From NCBI GenBank assembly GCA_024635555.1, contig JAGXIO010000127.1, positions 1-58,120 of the forward strand: a stretch of DNA of 58,120 nucleotides. Reading direction: 5' to 3'. Below the pieces are notes generated by a model. The model worked only from the letters and a program-made list of their open reading frames with translations. It ran no database searches and was not told the DNA's origin. The translations under genes were made by a program, and so were the position numbers. Shown here one piece after another: positions 37,216 to 47,836 of the stretch. Origin of the DNA: Saccharicrinis sp. GTDB taxonomy: Bacteria; Bacteroidota; Bacteroidia; Bacteroidales; Marinilabiliaceae. Positions within the stretch are counted from its first letter, which is position 1. Every line of letters starts with the position of its first letter.

Positions 37216-39651
37216 ATGAAATACGGTTTTTTTGATGATGAGAATAGGGAGTATGTAATTACAACTCCTCAAACACCTTGGCCCTGGATAAATTATCTGG
37301 GTAATGAGGATTTCTTCTCATTGATCTCAAATACGGCAGGAGGGTATTCTTTTTATAAAGATGCAAAGTTTAGACGGATTACAAGGTACCGCTACAATAA
37401 CGTTCCTATGGATAATGGGGGTCGATATTTTTATATTAAAGATGGTGAGTCTGTTTGGTCGCCCGGCTGGAAACCGTGCAAAACGCCTTTGGATAACTAC
37501 GAATGTAGGCACGGAATGGGTTACACCAAAATTAAAGGTGAAAAAGATGGGGTTACTGCTGAAGTGCTGTGTTTTGTACCAATGAAAACTTGGGCAGAGG
37601 TTCAGAAATTAACCCTGAACAACCATTCAGCAAAAACAAAAAAACTAAAGTTATTCTCCTTTACGGAGTGGGCACTTTGGAACGCAGCTACTGATATGGA
37701 GAACTTCCAGCGTAATTTCTCCACAGGTGAAGTTGAAATTGAAGGATCAACAATCTATCATAAAACAGAATACAGAGAACGACGCAATCATTATGCTTAT
37801 TATTCGGTAAATGCAGCTATTGATGGTTATGATACCGATAGGGAAACATTTATGGGACTCTATAACGGTTTTGATGAGCCACAAAAGGTGCAAGAAGGAA
37901 AATCAGGTATGAGTGTAGCACACGGATGGTCACCGGTTGCATCGCATTACATCGAAGTAGAATTAAAACCAGGCGAAACCAAAGATTTTGTTTTCGTTTT
38001 GGGTTATGTAGAGAATGCAGAAGATGAAAAATGGGAGAGCAAAGGAGTAATTAATAAAACCAAAGCAAAAGTCACACTTGCTAAATTTGATACAACGGCA
38101 AAAGTGGATGCAGCTTTTGATGCGCTAAAAGTACACTGGGATGAATTGCTGAATGTTTTCACACTTAATTCAGGCGATGATAAACTGGACCGTATGGTCA
38201 ATATTTGGAATCAGTATCAATGTATGGTTACTTTTAACTTCTCGCGTTCGGCATCTTATTTCGAGAGTGGTATTGGGCGTGGGATGGGCTTCCGTGATTC
38301 TAATCAGGATTTAATAGGCTTTGTACACCAAATACCAGAAAGAGCTCGCGAACGCATTATCGATATTGCTTCAACACAGTTCCCCGACGGAGGTTGTTAT
38401 CATCAATATCAACCCTTAACTAAGCGCGGAAATAATGATATCGGAGGAGGTTTTAACGACGATCCCATGTGGTTAATACTGGGTGTTGTAAGTTACATCA
38501 AGGAAACTGGGGATTTTACTATTCTGGACGAAATGGTACCTTTTGACAATGATATGTCAATAGCTAAAACCATGTTCGATCACCTAACTGTTTCATTTGA
38601 TCATGTAATTAATCATTTGGGACCTCATGGTCTTCCTCTTATTGGCCGTGCGGATTGGAATGATTGTCTTAATCTGAATTGTTTCTCCACCGACCCCAAT
38701 GAATCCTATCAAACCACAGCTTATAAAGTTGAAGGTTCAAAAGCTGAATCATTAATGATTGCTGGCCTATTTGTAGTGTATGGCCGCGATTATATTGAGC
38801 TCTGTAATGTTTTAGGTAAAAATAAAGAGGCCGAACGTGCCCAAAGCCATGTAGATGCTATGGTTGATGCAGTTAAGAAACATGGTTGGGATGGAGACTG
38901 GTTTCTGAGAGCTTATGATTTTTACGGAGGAAAAATAGGAAGCAAAGCAAATACAGAAGGTCAAATATTTATTGAGTCGCAGGGCTGGTGTACCATGGCT
39001 GAGATAGGCAAAGAGGAAGGCATGTGCGTAAAATCCTTGGATTCAGTAAAAGAACGCCTCGATAGTGAATATGGCATTGTATTAAACAATCCGCCGTTCT
39101 CAGAATATATTAAGGAATATGGCGAAATATCATCTTATCCCCCGGGATACAAAGAAAATGCAGGTGTTTTTTGCCACAACAATCCATGGATAATGATTGG
39201 AGAGATAAAGCAAGGGAATGCCGACAGGGCGTGGGAATATTTTAAAAAGATTTGTCCTGCATATCTCGAAGATATAAGTGAACTGCACAAAACGGAACCC
39301 TACGTTTATTCGCAAATGATTGCCGGTAAAGATGCATTTAAGCCCGGCGAAGCAAAGAATTCCTGGTTATCGGGTACTGCCGCTTGGAATTTTTATACCA
39401 TCACGCAGTACATACTTGGGGTTCGTCCTGATTACAATGGCTTAATTGTGGATCCTTGCATGCCAAGTGATTGGAAAGGGTATGGAGTAACTAGAAAATT
39501 CAGAGAAGCGACTTTTAAAATTAAAGTGAGTAATCCTTCAAGTGTATCAAAAGGGGTAAAAGAGTTGATAGTGGATGGTAAGAAAATCAATGGAAATCTT
39601 ATTCCCATTATGCCCAAAGGTGAATATTCCGTAGAAATAATAATGGGATAA
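37216..39651 (+). CDS. Cellobiose phosphorylase (GH94)
   Basis: This 811-residue cytoplasmic enzyme converts cellobiose plus phosphate to glucose 1-phosphate and glucose. It has no signal peptide. The sequence follows known cellobiose phosphorylases throughout: [16 protein letters not shown], a beta-sandwich N-domain (about 1-290) and an (alpha/alpha)6 barrel with FRDSNQDL. The catalytic acid Asp480 is in [11 protein letters not shown], followed by a C-terminal beta sheet domain. DWNDCLN favours cellobiose over chitobiose or cellodextrin phosphorylases. It lies in one operon with the regulator, symporter and GH9 genes (gaps of 9-35 bp). Confidence 0.93.
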   Translation: MKYGFFDDENREYVITTPQTPWPWINYLGNEDFFSLISNTAGGYSFYKDAKFRRITRYRYNNVPMDNGGRYFYIKDGESVWSPGWKPCKTPLDNYECRHGMGYTKIKGEKDGVTAEVLCFVPMKTWAEVQKLTLNNHSAKTKKLKLFSFTEWALWNAATDMENFQRNFSTGEVEIEGSTIYHKTEYRERRNHYAYYSVNAAIDGYDTDRETFMGLYNGFDEPQKVQEGKSGMSVAHGWSPVASHYIEVELKPGETKDFVFVLGYVENAEDEKWESKGVINKTKAKVTLAKFDTTAKVDAAFDALKVHWDELLNVFTLNSGDDKLDRMVNIWNQYQCMVTFNFSRSASYFESGIGRGMGFRDSNQDLIGFVHQIPERARERIIDIASTQFPDGGCYHQYQPLTKRGNNDIGGGFNDDPMWLILGVVSYIKETGDFTILDEMVPFDNDMSIAKTMFDHLTVSFDHVINHLGPHGLPLIGRADWNDCLNLNCFSTDPNESYQTTAYKVEGSKAESLMIAGLFVVYGRDYIELCNVLGKNKEAERAQSHVDAMVDAVKKHGWDGDWFLRAYDFYGGKIGSKANTEGQIFIESQGWCTMAEIGKEEGMCVKSLDSVKERLDSEYGIVLNNPPFSEYIKEYGEISSYPPGYKENAGVFCHNNPWIMIGEIKQGNADRAWEYFKKICPAYLEDISELHKTEPYVYSQMIAGKDAFKPGEAKNSWLSGTAAWNFYTITQYILGVRPDYNGLIVDPCMPSDWKGYGVTRKFREATFKIKVSNPSSVSKGVKELIVDGKKINGNLIPIMPKGEYSVEIIMG

Positions 39652-39718
39652 TATTTAACATTGTATTTAATCATTTTAAATAAGTATGGATATTAAAAGC
39701 CGCAAAAACACTAAAATT

Positions 39719-41425
39719 ATGAAACTACTTAAAATCACCTCTTGGTTATGGCTATTATTCATTATCCTAACTGCATGTGATAGTAAAAGCAAAGAAGTTC
39801 AAATCCCCGTTTTGTATAACCAAGTAGGTTATATAACAGATGGTTTGAAACGGGCTCTTGTTTCACCTGATGTTGATGAATTCATTATTCTTAATGATAA
39901 AGAGGAAGTGGTTCTGAAGCTTGTACCTGACGCCCCATTGTTTTGGGAGTTGAGTGGTGATGCGGTTCGTAAAGTGAATTTTAGCGAGTTTAATCAACCA
40001 GGCGATTATAGAATTTTGGTAAAAGGGAAGGAATATCCATTTTCCGTTTCTCAGAATCCTTATACAGACCTGCCTAAGGCCGCCATTAAAGCGCTTTATT
40101 TTAATAGATCGGGAATGGCTATCGATTCTGCATGTGGGGATAAGTGGTCCAGGGCTGCTGGTCATCCTGATACCGTTGTGTATATTCATTCTTCAGCGGC
40201 AGATGAGTTGCGGACTGAGGGAACCGTCATATCTTCTCCTATGGGTTGGTATGACGCTGGCGATTATAACAAATACGTTGTGAATAGCGGTATTACCACA
40301 TACACCCTGTTTCGTGCATTGGAGGATTTCCCAGATTATTATGCCTCTTTGGAAATTGGAATTCCTGATTTTCAAGATAGTATACCCGACTTGCTCACTG
40401 AAACGCTCTATAATTTCCGCTGGTTTATTACCATGCAGGATCCTAATGATGGTGGCGTATATCATAAACTTACAACTAAAAAGTTTGAGGAGATGATCAT
40501 GCCAAAAGATGCAGTTAATGATAGGTATGTGGTTGCCAAAAGTACTTCTGCTTCATTAAATTATGCAGCTTTAACAGCACATGCTTCCATGGTTTTAAGA
40601 TCTTATGGTGAGGATTTCTCTCAATTGGCTAAGGAAGCTTTAGAGAAATCTGTTAAAGCCTGGGAATGGGCATTGCTAAATCCCGATGTTTTGTATGAGC
40701 AACCAAAAGATATCGAAACAGGAGCCTATGGAGATGATATGATGGATGATGAGTGGTTTTGGGCTGCATCAGAACTCTACTTAGCTACGGGCAAGGGAGA
40801 GTATCTCGCACAAGCTAAGCGTTTTTATAGCAAACCTAAAGTCCCCAACTGGACTGACGTACGCACTTTGGGTGTTTATTCATTGCTAGATAATAGGGGG
40901 AATATTCCCGACACACTTTGGACGAATCAAATAGAGCAAGATTTTTTCATTTTAGCGGACAGTTTGGTCTCCCTTTCTCAAACAGCACCTTATGGAGTGA
41001 GTATTAATGTTTTTGAGTGGGGAAGTAATTCGCAAGTTGTCAATGAGGGTATGGTAAAACTTTTTGCACATAAACTTACAAGTAATACAAAATATCTAGA
41101 TTCAGCATTGTCCGACCTTGATTATATTTTAGGTCGAAATGCTACCGGGTATTGCTTTGTAACAGGCTTCGGTCATAAAAAAGTAATGAATATTCACCAT
41201 CGGCCATCGGCGGCTGATGGTATAGCGGAACCAGTTCCAGGTTTCCTGGTGGGTGGGCCCAATACCGTTGTTTTAACAGATTGTCCTGATGCGCAAAGAA
41301 GTCTATTGCCCGCCAAGTCTTATGTGGATTTGGATTGTAGTTACTCAACAAATGAGGTCGCTATAAACTGGAATGCCCCTTTAATCTACTTAGTAGGTGG
41401 TGTGGATGCGCAATTGGGCAAGTAA
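39719..41425 (+). CDS. GH9 endoglucanase lipoprotein
   Basis: This 568-residue surface or periplasmic lipoprotein has lipobox ILTAC. An in-frame ATG at 39686 gives 11 more residues; the inner ATG is preferred because it gives a compact signal. Residues about 30-115 form the N-terminal Ig-like domain typical of GH9 (VLYNQVGYITDGLKRALVS). The (alpha/alpha)6 barrel has the catalytic base in WYDAGDYNKYVVN (Asp179), then HHRPS, and the catalytic acid Glu546 in STNEVAINWNAPL. It hydrolyses beta-1,4-glucan. It is the last gene of the operon starting at 34799. Confidence 0.92.
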   Translation: MKLLKITSWLWLLFIILTACDSKSKEVQIPVLYNQVGYITDGLKRALVSPDVDEFIILNDKEEVVLKLVPDAPLFWELSGDAVRKVNFSEFNQPGDYRILVKGKEYPFSVSQNPYTDLPKAAIKALYFNRSGMAIDSACGDKWSRAAGHPDTVVYIHSSAADELRTEGTVISSPMGWYDAGDYNKYVVNSGITTYTLFRALEDFPDYYASLEIGIPDFQDSIPDLLTETLYNFRWFITMQDPNDGGVYHKLTTKKFEEMIMPKDAVNDRYVVAKSTSASLNYAALTAHASMVLRSYGEDFSQLAKEALEKSVKAWEWALLNPDVLYEQPKDIETGAYGDDMMDDEWFWAASELYLATGKGEYLAQAKRFYSKPKVPNWTDVRTLGVYSLLDNRGNIPDTLWTNQIEQDFFILADSLVSLSQTAPYGVSINVFEWGSNSQVVNEGMVKLFAHKLTSNTKYLDSALSDLDYILGRNATGYCFVTGFGHKKVMNIHHRPSAADGIAEPVPGFLVGGPNTVVLTDCPDAQRSLLPAKSYVDLDCSYSTNEVAINWNAPLIYLVGGVDAQLGK

Positions 41426-41820
41426 ATAGTTTTAAAGTTAATCAGTATATATTGAGGTGATTAAATCAAAAGGTGAAAATGGAAATCTAATTACAATTAG
41501 TAGGAATAAGAATGTAAAAAAGAGACGGGAAGTCTGATTGGACCCATCTTCCCATCCCCGAATACAAGTCCAATAAATGGAATTGAATCAATTAAAGGTG
41601 CAAAAATAACAAAAATCTATTAGGAAGTTGAGTGTAAGTATTGAGTTAGGTTAATGGTTTAAAGATTAGACTTAAAGAATGTTAATTTAAAAGACAGTAT
41701 GCCTATGATATAAATAAAGAGCTTAAAACGAAATTGGAAAGTTTGATTGGACCCAAGCCCCGGTTTCTAAGTAGAATTTTTAATAAATAAATAGAATTGA
41801 ATCAATTAAAATTGAAAATT
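41426..41820. promoter_or_regulatory. susC upstream region with duplicated split box
   Basis: This non-coding region holds two copies of a two-part element. The first part is TGATTGGACCCA (41535-41546 and 41744-41755). The second, 25-40 bp later, is AATAAAT(G/A)GAATTGAATC continuing into AATTAAA (41572-41596 and 41786-41810). The second copy ends 10 bp before the susC ATG at 41821. No perfect TAnnTTTG box was seen. The duplication could be operator sites or a leader duplicated by recombination. Confidence 0.55.
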
Positions 41821-44800
41821 ATGGAAAAATCTATTTTAAAAACGCAATTACGCTCAAGTAGTTGCATTAAGCAAACCAAACTGCGTTGGCTGTTTAAATC
41901 AGTAATAGTATTGCTGGCCATGTTTAACTTTACGCTGGTGATGGCTCAAACAAAAACAATTACCGGCGCTGTAACAGATGCTAAAGGTGCTTCGTTGCCT
42001 GGTGTTACTATAGCCATAAAAGGTACAGTACAAGGTACCATTACAGATGTTGACGGAAGTTACAATCTTACCGCATCTAACGATGATGTTTTAATCTTTA
42101 GTTTTATTGGTTTTATTGCACAGGAAGTACCTGTAAATAACCAATCAACTATCAATGTTTCTTTGGTTGAGGAAACAATTGATATGGATGAAGTTGTAGT
42201 TATCGGCTATGGAGTTCAACAAAAGAGTTTGGTTACTGGGGCTATTTCAAGCATCGATGCCAAAGACATGGAAAACATGTCAGTTGGCAGGGTTGAAGAA
42301 GCCTTGCAAGGAAAAACTCCCGGAGTTTTCATTTTGCCCGAATCGGGTTCGCCAGGTGCTGGTATGAAGGTACGTATTCGTGGTGCAGGTTCCAACAGCG
42401 ACTCGAACCCTTTATTTATTGTTGACGGTGTTCGTATGAATGACATCAATAGTATTTCGCCTGATGATATTGCTTCAGTGGAGGTGTTAAAAGATGCAGC
42501 TTCATCGGCCATTTATGGAGCTGAAGGTGGTAATGGTGTAATTATTATTTCAACCAAAAGTGGAGATGGCAAGGCTGGAGTAGTTACCTATAATCTAAAG
42601 TACGGTATCCAAAGTCCGGGAGATATGCCACGGTTAATGAATGGCAAAGAATATGGGCAATTTCAGAATGAGGCTGGTTATTTGAAAGCAGAGAACCTAC
42701 CAGTTCCAACAGATCAAATAGGAACAGATTGGCTTGGAGAGATGTTCTCAAATGCACCAATTATGAATCATAACCTTTCGTTTGCTGGTGGCTCAGAAAA
42801 AACAAACTATTTCACTTCCATATCTTACTTCTCACAGGAGGGTATAACAGGTGGCGACAAATCAAAATTTGATAGATTGTCCGCACGTTTAAATGTGGAT
42901 CACAATGTAAAGTCCTGGATGAAAGTTTCTACCAGAATGACTTATGCAAGAACTAAACGCTCTTCCTTAAGCGAAGATAATGAGTTTGGAGGTTTAATCG
43001 GAACTGCAATGCTAATTGACCCATTAACTCCAACAAGTTATGAACAGGGAAAAGAACCGCAACATGTTAAGGATATAATTGCAGGTGATAATGGAGGTAA
43101 TGTTGTGAGAAATGCTGACGGTAATGTATATGGAATTTCCAAATATATCCAGGGCGAAATGGTTAATCCATTTATTCAAATGGAGATTGCTAACGGGGAA
43201 ACAGTCATTGACAAAGTTATTGGATCAGTTGCGCTGGAAGTAACGCCTTTTAAAGGTTTAACCATTACTTCGCGTCCTGGAATTGATTACTCGTATGAAA
43301 ACTTTCACAACTGGACACCACGGTATTATTATTCAGTGGAAAGAAATAATAATAAATTAGCAGTGAATGATAACTGGGGGAGGTATTATCAATGGCAATG
43401 GGAGAATTTTGCCACTTATAACCATAAATTTAATAGCGGAAATATAAATGTGGTTTTGGGTATGTCAGCCCAAGAGTCGACATGGAGGTACTTAAATAGT
43501 TCTTCTGCCGAAATGTCCGGAGAAGGTGATAAATTTGCAGAACACGATTTTACAGGCCGCGATGAGGATAACGTTACGGGAAATGAAAATCCAGATCGTT
43601 TGGTTTCCTATTTTGGACGTGCATCGTACGATTATAAAAACCGTTACATGGTGCAAGCTACTTTACGACGCGACTTAACCTCAACCGTAAATGTACCTAA
43701 AGATGGTATTGCTGGTACTTTCCCTTCCTTTTCGGTAGGATGGAACCTTAGCGAAGAAGATTTTTTCCCCGAATCAGTTATTAATTGGGTTAAAATAAGA
43801 GGTAGTTGGGGACAGAATGGTAGTATTCAGGCTATTAAAAGCATAGGGCAGTTCAAATATACCTCAACCATTGTTACCGAAGGGCTTAGGTACCCAAGAC
43901 CTGGCGGCGGTTTTATAACTGTGGCTGAACCCGGTGTTTTGCCAAATCCTGATTTGACTTGGGAAACCAGCGAGCAAACCAACTTAGGTATCGACATCAG
44001 AGGATGGGATAGTAAATTCTCTTTAACATTCGATTATTTTGTTAAAAAAACAAATGATCTTTTGTTAGCGGGTCAATTCCCCTCAACAGCAGGTAATAAT
44101 TTTCCAATTGTTAACGCTGGAGATCTTAAAAATAGTGGTGTTGAGTTAGGTTTAGGTTATCAAAATAGACGAGGCGAATTTAAATATGGCGCCAATGTAA
44201 ATATAACCACACTTAAAAATGAGGTTACAGGTTTAAATTCCCCTACACCACGTATTAACGGTACAAGTATTGGAACAGGTTCGTGGGTTGGAGCTACCGC
44301 GTTTGAAGTAGGCGAGCCTATTTGGTATTTTAGAGGATATAAAACTAACGGTATTGATAAAACCACTGGTGATCCAATTTTTGTGGATACAGATGGTAAA
44401 GATGGTATAACGGATGATGATAGGGTTAACCTGGGAGATCCACATCCCGATATTATGTACGGAGCTAGCTTGTTTGGAGAGTATAAAGGTTTCGATTTGA
44501 ATGTTTTGATTCAAGGACAAGCCGGAAACCAAATTGTTTATGGCTGGATGCGTACAGACCGTTTAACGTCAAATAGGCTGTATTCTTTTTATGAGGATCG
44601 ATGGACTCCGGATAATACAACTGCATCTATGCCAAAAGCTTCTGCTGATGTAAAAACTTATGCAAGTGATTTAATGGTTCAAGATGGTGATTTTATGCGA
44701 ATCAAACAGATTCAATTAGGATATTCGATCCCTAAATCAGCCTTGCAATATGTTTATTTATCAAATGTGAGAGTGTTCGTATCATTAGATGATTATTTCA

Positions 44801-44925
44801 CCTTTACAAAATATAAAGGAATGGATCCTGTTGCTGGTTCCAGCAATGATAATAGTCTTGGTATCGACCGAGGAGTTTATCCTACGCCACGTAAATTAAT
44901 GTTTGGTCTATCTGTTTCATTCTAA
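41821..44925 (+). CDS. SusC/RagA family TonB-linked outer-membrane transporter
   Basis: This 1034-residue barrel imports oligosaccharides with TonB energy. It has a long signal peptide (to about residue 43, LVMAQ) and a carboxypeptidase-regulatory domain (TITGAVTDAKGASLPGVTI). The SusC hallmark MDEVVVIGYGVQQKSLVTGAIS is followed by a plug (VRIRGAGSNSDSNPLFIVDGVR, GVIIISTK) and a C-terminal barrel ending in a terminal Phe (FGLSVSF). ATG 41821 is preferred over a TTG at 41797. The susD partner follows 19 bp later. Position after GH9 and cellobiose phosphorylase suggests cello-oligosaccharides. Confidence 0.95.
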   Translation: MEKSILKTQLRSSSCIKQTKLRWLFKSVIVLLAMFNFTLVMAQTKTITGAVTDAKGASLPGVTIAIKGTVQGTITDVDGSYNLTASNDDVLIFSFIGFIAQEVPVNNQSTINVSLVEETIDMDEVVVIGYGVQQKSLVTGAISSIDAKDMENMSVGRVEEALQGKTPGVFILPESGSPGAGMKVRIRGAGSNSDSNPLFIVDGVRMNDINSISPDDIASVEVLKDAASSAIYGAEGGNGVIIISTKSGDGKAGVVTYNLKYGIQSPGDMPRLMNGKEYGQFQNEAGYLKAENLPVPTDQIGTDWLGEMFSNAPIMNHNLSFAGGSEKTNYFTSISYFSQEGITGGDKSKFDRLSARLNVDHNVKSWMKVSTRMTYARTKRSSLSEDNEFGGLIGTAMLIDPLTPTSYEQGKEPQHVKDIIAGDNGGNVVRNADGNVYGISKYIQGEMVNPFIQMEIANGETVIDKVIGSVALEVTPFKGLTITSRPGIDYSYENFHNWTPRYYYSVERNNNKLAVNDNWGRYYQWQWENFATYNHKFNSGNINVVLGMSAQESTWRYLNSSSAEMSGEGDKFAEHDFTGRDEDNVTGNENPDRLVSYFGRASYDYKNRYMVQATLRRDLTSTVNVPKDGIAGTFPSFSVGWNLSEEDFFPESVINWVKIRGSWGQNGSIQAIKSIGQFKYTSTIVTEGLRYPRPGGGFITVAEPGVLPNPDLTWETSEQTNLGIDIRGWDSKFSLTFDYFVKKTNDLLLAGQFPSTAGNNFPIVNAGDLKNSGVELGLGYQNRRGEFKYGANVNITTLKNEVTGLNSPTPRINGTSIGTGSWVGATAFEVGEPIWYFRGYKTNGIDKTTGDPIFVDTDGKDGITDDDRVNLGDPHPDIMYGASLFGEYKGFDLNVLIQGQAGNQIVYGWMRTDRLTSNRLYSFYEDRWTPDNTTASMPKASADVKTYASDLMVQDGDFMRIKQIQLGYSIPKSALQYVYLSNVRVFVSLDDYFTFTKYKGMDPVAGSSNDNSLGIDRGVYPTPRKLMFGLSVSF

Positions 44926-44944
44926 CCACTTAAATCTGTAAAAA

Positions 44945-46453
44945 ATGAAATCAATAATATTTAAAATTTTAGTATTTATGCTAATTGTTAGTACAAGCGT
45001 AGCTTGTTCTGAGAGTTGGCTCGAAATTGAGCAAAAGGGCGTTAAGTCGCAAGATGAGTTTTATCAAACCGATGATGAATGTATATCGGCTATTGCAGCA
45101 GTATACGATATGCTGCAAGGGTGTTATGCTGTGGACTGGGAAAGTTTGTGGCATGTTAAAACAGTTATAACAGATGAAGTGAACGCATGTGGTTCAGATG
45201 TCGGTGATCAACCAGAGTATCAGTTGATTAATCTTTTTGAAAATACCCCATCCAATACTAAATTATACGGTATCTGGAAACGGTTATATTTTGCAGCTTA
45301 TCGCGCCAATGTTGTTATTGCCAAGGTGGATCCAAATACCCCCGAAAAGAAGAAAGTTGTTGCCGAGGCAAAAGCTTTAAGGGCCTATGTGTATTTTGAA
45401 TTGGTTAACCTTTTTGGAGAGGTTCCGTTGGTACTGGCAGAGCAAACACCTGCTGAATACTATGTTGAGAAATCTTCGGTTGTTGATATTTATATCCAAA
45501 TAGAGAAAGATTTGAAGGAGGCAGCAGTTGATTTACCTTTGAAAAAGGATATTATGGGTACGTCCAATGCCTGGAGGATTACAAAAGGTTTTGCTTTGGC
45601 ATTGCATGGAAAAGCATTGTTATTCCAGGAAAAATATGGTGAAGCTGCTACTATTTTAGGTTCTGTAATAGCATCTAATCAATATGGTTTAGTGGATGAT
45701 TTCGATAGGGTACTACGACACGAAAATGAGTATGGCGAGGAGTCTTTGTTTGAATTGGGGTATGTAACTACCGAAGGTCACACTTGGGGTAACAACACCT
45801 TTCAGTGGGGACAAGATCGTAAGCAGGAAAATAATATTCACTGGCAACTTTGTGGGTATAGGGATTTAAATGGTGGAACATCTGATTTGCTTGGCGGATG
45901 GGGGCATAACCAACCCACACAGGCTATTTATGATTATTTTAAAACTGATGATCCTCGTAGGGATGTTTCTTTAATGGATACGCTTGATTTCAGAACCTTG
46001 TATCCAACTTCAAAAACTCCTGATGGTTGGCAGAATGAGGGTAAAATCCGATTTAAATATGGCACATGGAAGGACGAAACAGATATGGATGCTACTCCAG
46101 AGTTAAACTATGGAACTAATTTCCGTGTGATGAGATATGCCGAAGTTTTGTTATTGGCAGCGGAAGCTTATTTAAAAGATAGTCAGGAAGCAAAAGCGGT
46201 TATTGAATTCAATAAAGTTAGAGAACGGGCAGGGTATGACCAAGTAACTTCACTAACAATGGAAGATATTAAATATGAGAAAACAGCCGAACTCTCCTTT
46301 GAAGGGTTTAGATATTACGACTTGGTGCGGTGGGGCGATGCTGCCGCCAAGTTAGGTGCAAGGGGCTATGAAGCAAAACATGCGCATTTCCCAATCCCTC
46401 AGCAGGAGCTGGATTCAAATCCAAGTTTGACGCAGAACGATCCTTGGAAATAG
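44945..46453 (+). CDS. SusD/RagB family surface glycan-binding lipoprotein
   Basis: This 502-residue lipoprotein (lipobox SVAC, Cys21) lids the SusC barrel and binds the glycan. It has TPR-like helices in the N-terminal half (DDECISAIAAVYDMLQ, AKALRAYVYFELVNLFGEVPLV). The SusD C-terminal signature is NFRVMRYAEVLLLAAEAYL, then FNKVRERAGYD, with the closing FEGFRYYDLVRWG and FPIPQQELDSNPSLTQN. A terminator follows at 46471-46505. Confidence 0.95.
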   Translation: MKSIIFKILVFMLIVSTSVACSESWLEIEQKGVKSQDEFYQTDDECISAIAAVYDMLQGCYAVDWESLWHVKTVITDEVNACGSDVGDQPEYQLINLFENTPSNTKLYGIWKRLYFAAYRANVVIAKVDPNTPEKKKVVAEAKALRAYVYFELVNLFGEVPLVLAEQTPAEYYVEKSSVVDIYIQIEKDLKEAAVDLPLKKDIMGTSNAWRITKGFALALHGKALLFQEKYGEAATILGSVIASNQYGLVDDFDRVLRHENEYGEESLFELGYVTTEGHTWGNNTFQWGQDRKQENNIHWQLCGYRDLNGGTSDLLGGWGHNQPTQAIYDYFKTDDPRRDVSLMDTLDFRTLYPTSKTPDGWQNEGKIRFKYGTWKDETDMDATPELNYGTNFRVMRYAEVLLLAAEAYLKDSQEAKAVIEFNKVRERAGYDQVTSLTMEDIKYEKTAELSFEGFRYYDLVRWGDAAAKLGARGYEAKHAHFPIPQQELDSNPSLTQNDPWK

Positions 46454-46470
46454 GTATTGCCAAATTATTA

Positions 46471-46505
46471 AAAAACAGACTGTCATTTATGACAGTCTGT
46501 TTTTG
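46471..46505. terminator. Terminator after susCD
   Basis: A long perfect stem (AAAAACAGACTGTC / GACAGTCTGTTTTT) has a short loop and T-run and closes the cellulose locus. Confidence 0.9.
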
Positions 46506-46552
46506 TGTATATCGGGTTGTCTGAAAGAAATGAATTTAAGGGTATATGTAGT

Positions 46553-46560
46553 ATATTTGC
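46553..46560 (+). promoter_or_regulatory. -7 promoter box of the M20 gene
   Basis: A perfect TATATTTG lies about 38 bp before the ATG at 46599. The -33 region is weak. Confidence 0.4.
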
Positions 46561-46598
46561 ATCGTTAAATTTTAATATTGCATTTTTAAAATACCATC

Positions 46599-47798
46599 AT
46601 GGATTTAAAGCAAACCGTAATACAACTGTCCAAAAAATATTATCCCGAGATAATCGATATACGTCGACATATACACGAAAACCCGGAATTGTCGTTTCAG
46701 GAATTTAATACTTCAAAATATATCTGTTCCAAGTTAGATGAATATGGTATTCCGTACAAAGCTGGCTATGTGAAAACGGGTATTGTTGGAGTAATTAAAG
46801 GTAAAAACCCCGATAGAAAGGTGATAGCCCTGCGTGCCGATATGGACGCGCTGCCCATTGAGGAGAGTGCCGATAATCAGGTTAAATCGTGCAATAAAGG
46901 AGTGATGCACGCCTGCGGTCACGATGCACATTCGGCATCTTTATTGGGTACAGCCCGGATATTGAATGAGTTGAAAGAGCAGTGGGAGGGTACGGTTCTT
47001 CTGATTTTTCAGCCTGGCGAGGAATCTTTTCCGGGCGGTGCCAAGCTAATGATGGAAGAGGGCGCTTTGGATAATCCCAAACCGGAAATTATCATTGGCC
47101 AGCATGTGTTGCCCGATATGGCCACAGGCGATGTAGGTTTTAAGGAAGGCATGTACATGGCTTCGGGTGATGAGGTATATTTAACTATCAAAGGCAAGGG
47201 CGGCCATGCTGCCATGCCGCATACCTTAACCGACACTGTACTGATAGCCTCGCATATTATCGTTGCCCTGCAGCAAGTGGTCAGCCGAATCGTTCCGGCC
47301 AATATTCCCACAGTGCTATCCTTTGGAAAAGTAATTGCCAACGGTGCTACCAATATTATTCCCGAAAAGGTAGAGATAGCCGGAACACTGCGAACCATGA
47401 ACGAAGAATGGAGAGCCAAACTGAAAGTGCAAATACATAAAATTGCAACAGAGATGGCTGCAAGCATGGGTGCCACCTGCGAGGTAAAGATTAATGATGG
47501 CTACCCTGTGGTGACCAATGAGGCAAAAGTAACCGCAAAAGCTTTTGGGGCAGCCCAAAAATATTTAGGGCAAGAACATGTGCATAACATGGATATCCGG
47601 ATGACGGCCGAAGATTTTGGCTATTACACCCAAGCCTATCCATGTACTTTTTATCGCTTTGGCGTTAAGCAGGATAAGGATGTGCATACAGGCGGTTTGC
47701 ACACCCCGGGATTTAATCTTAACGAATCCTCGCTGGAAACATCCGTAGGGCTTATGGCCTATATTGCGCTGGATTTGTTGGGAGTATATAAGAGATGA
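46599..47798 (+). CDS. M20 family metallo-amidohydrolase
   Basis: This 399-residue cytosolic enzyme is of the N-acyl-amino-acid/hippurate hydrolase type (M20D). Metal and catalytic motifs are intact: HIHENPELSFQEF, LRADMDALPIEE, MHACGHDAHSASLLG, FQPGEES, and the dimerisation domain with GKGGHAAMPH. It releases an acyl group from amino acids or peptides; the exact substrate is not evident. It is monocistronic with its own promoter. Confidence 0.9.
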   Translation: MDLKQTVIQLSKKYYPEIIDIRRHIHENPELSFQEFNTSKYICSKLDEYGIPYKAGYVKTGIVGVIKGKNPDRKVIALRADMDALPIEESADNQVKSCNKGVMHACGHDAHSASLLGTARILNELKEQWEGTVLLIFQPGEESFPGGAKLMMEEGALDNPKPEIIIGQHVLPDMATGDVGFKEGMYMASGDEVYLTIKGKGGHAAMPHTLTDTVLIASHIIVALQQVVSRIVPANIPTVLSFGKVIANGATNIIPEKVEIAGTLRTMNEEWRAKLKVQIHKIATEMAASMGATCEVKINDGYPVVTNEAKVTAKAFGAAQKYLGQEHVHNMDIRMTAEDFGYYTQAYPCTFYRFGVKQDKDVHTGGLHTPGFNLNESSLETSVGLMAYIALDLLGVYKR

Positions 47799-47836
47799 TA
47801 AATCGTAAGGGTTTGAAAAGATAAGAGCTGTGTAAT

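Noticed and set aside
46505-46708. Plus-strand 67-codon frame before the M20 gene
   Set aside because: It overlaps the promoter and first part of the M20 gene in another frame and has no family features.
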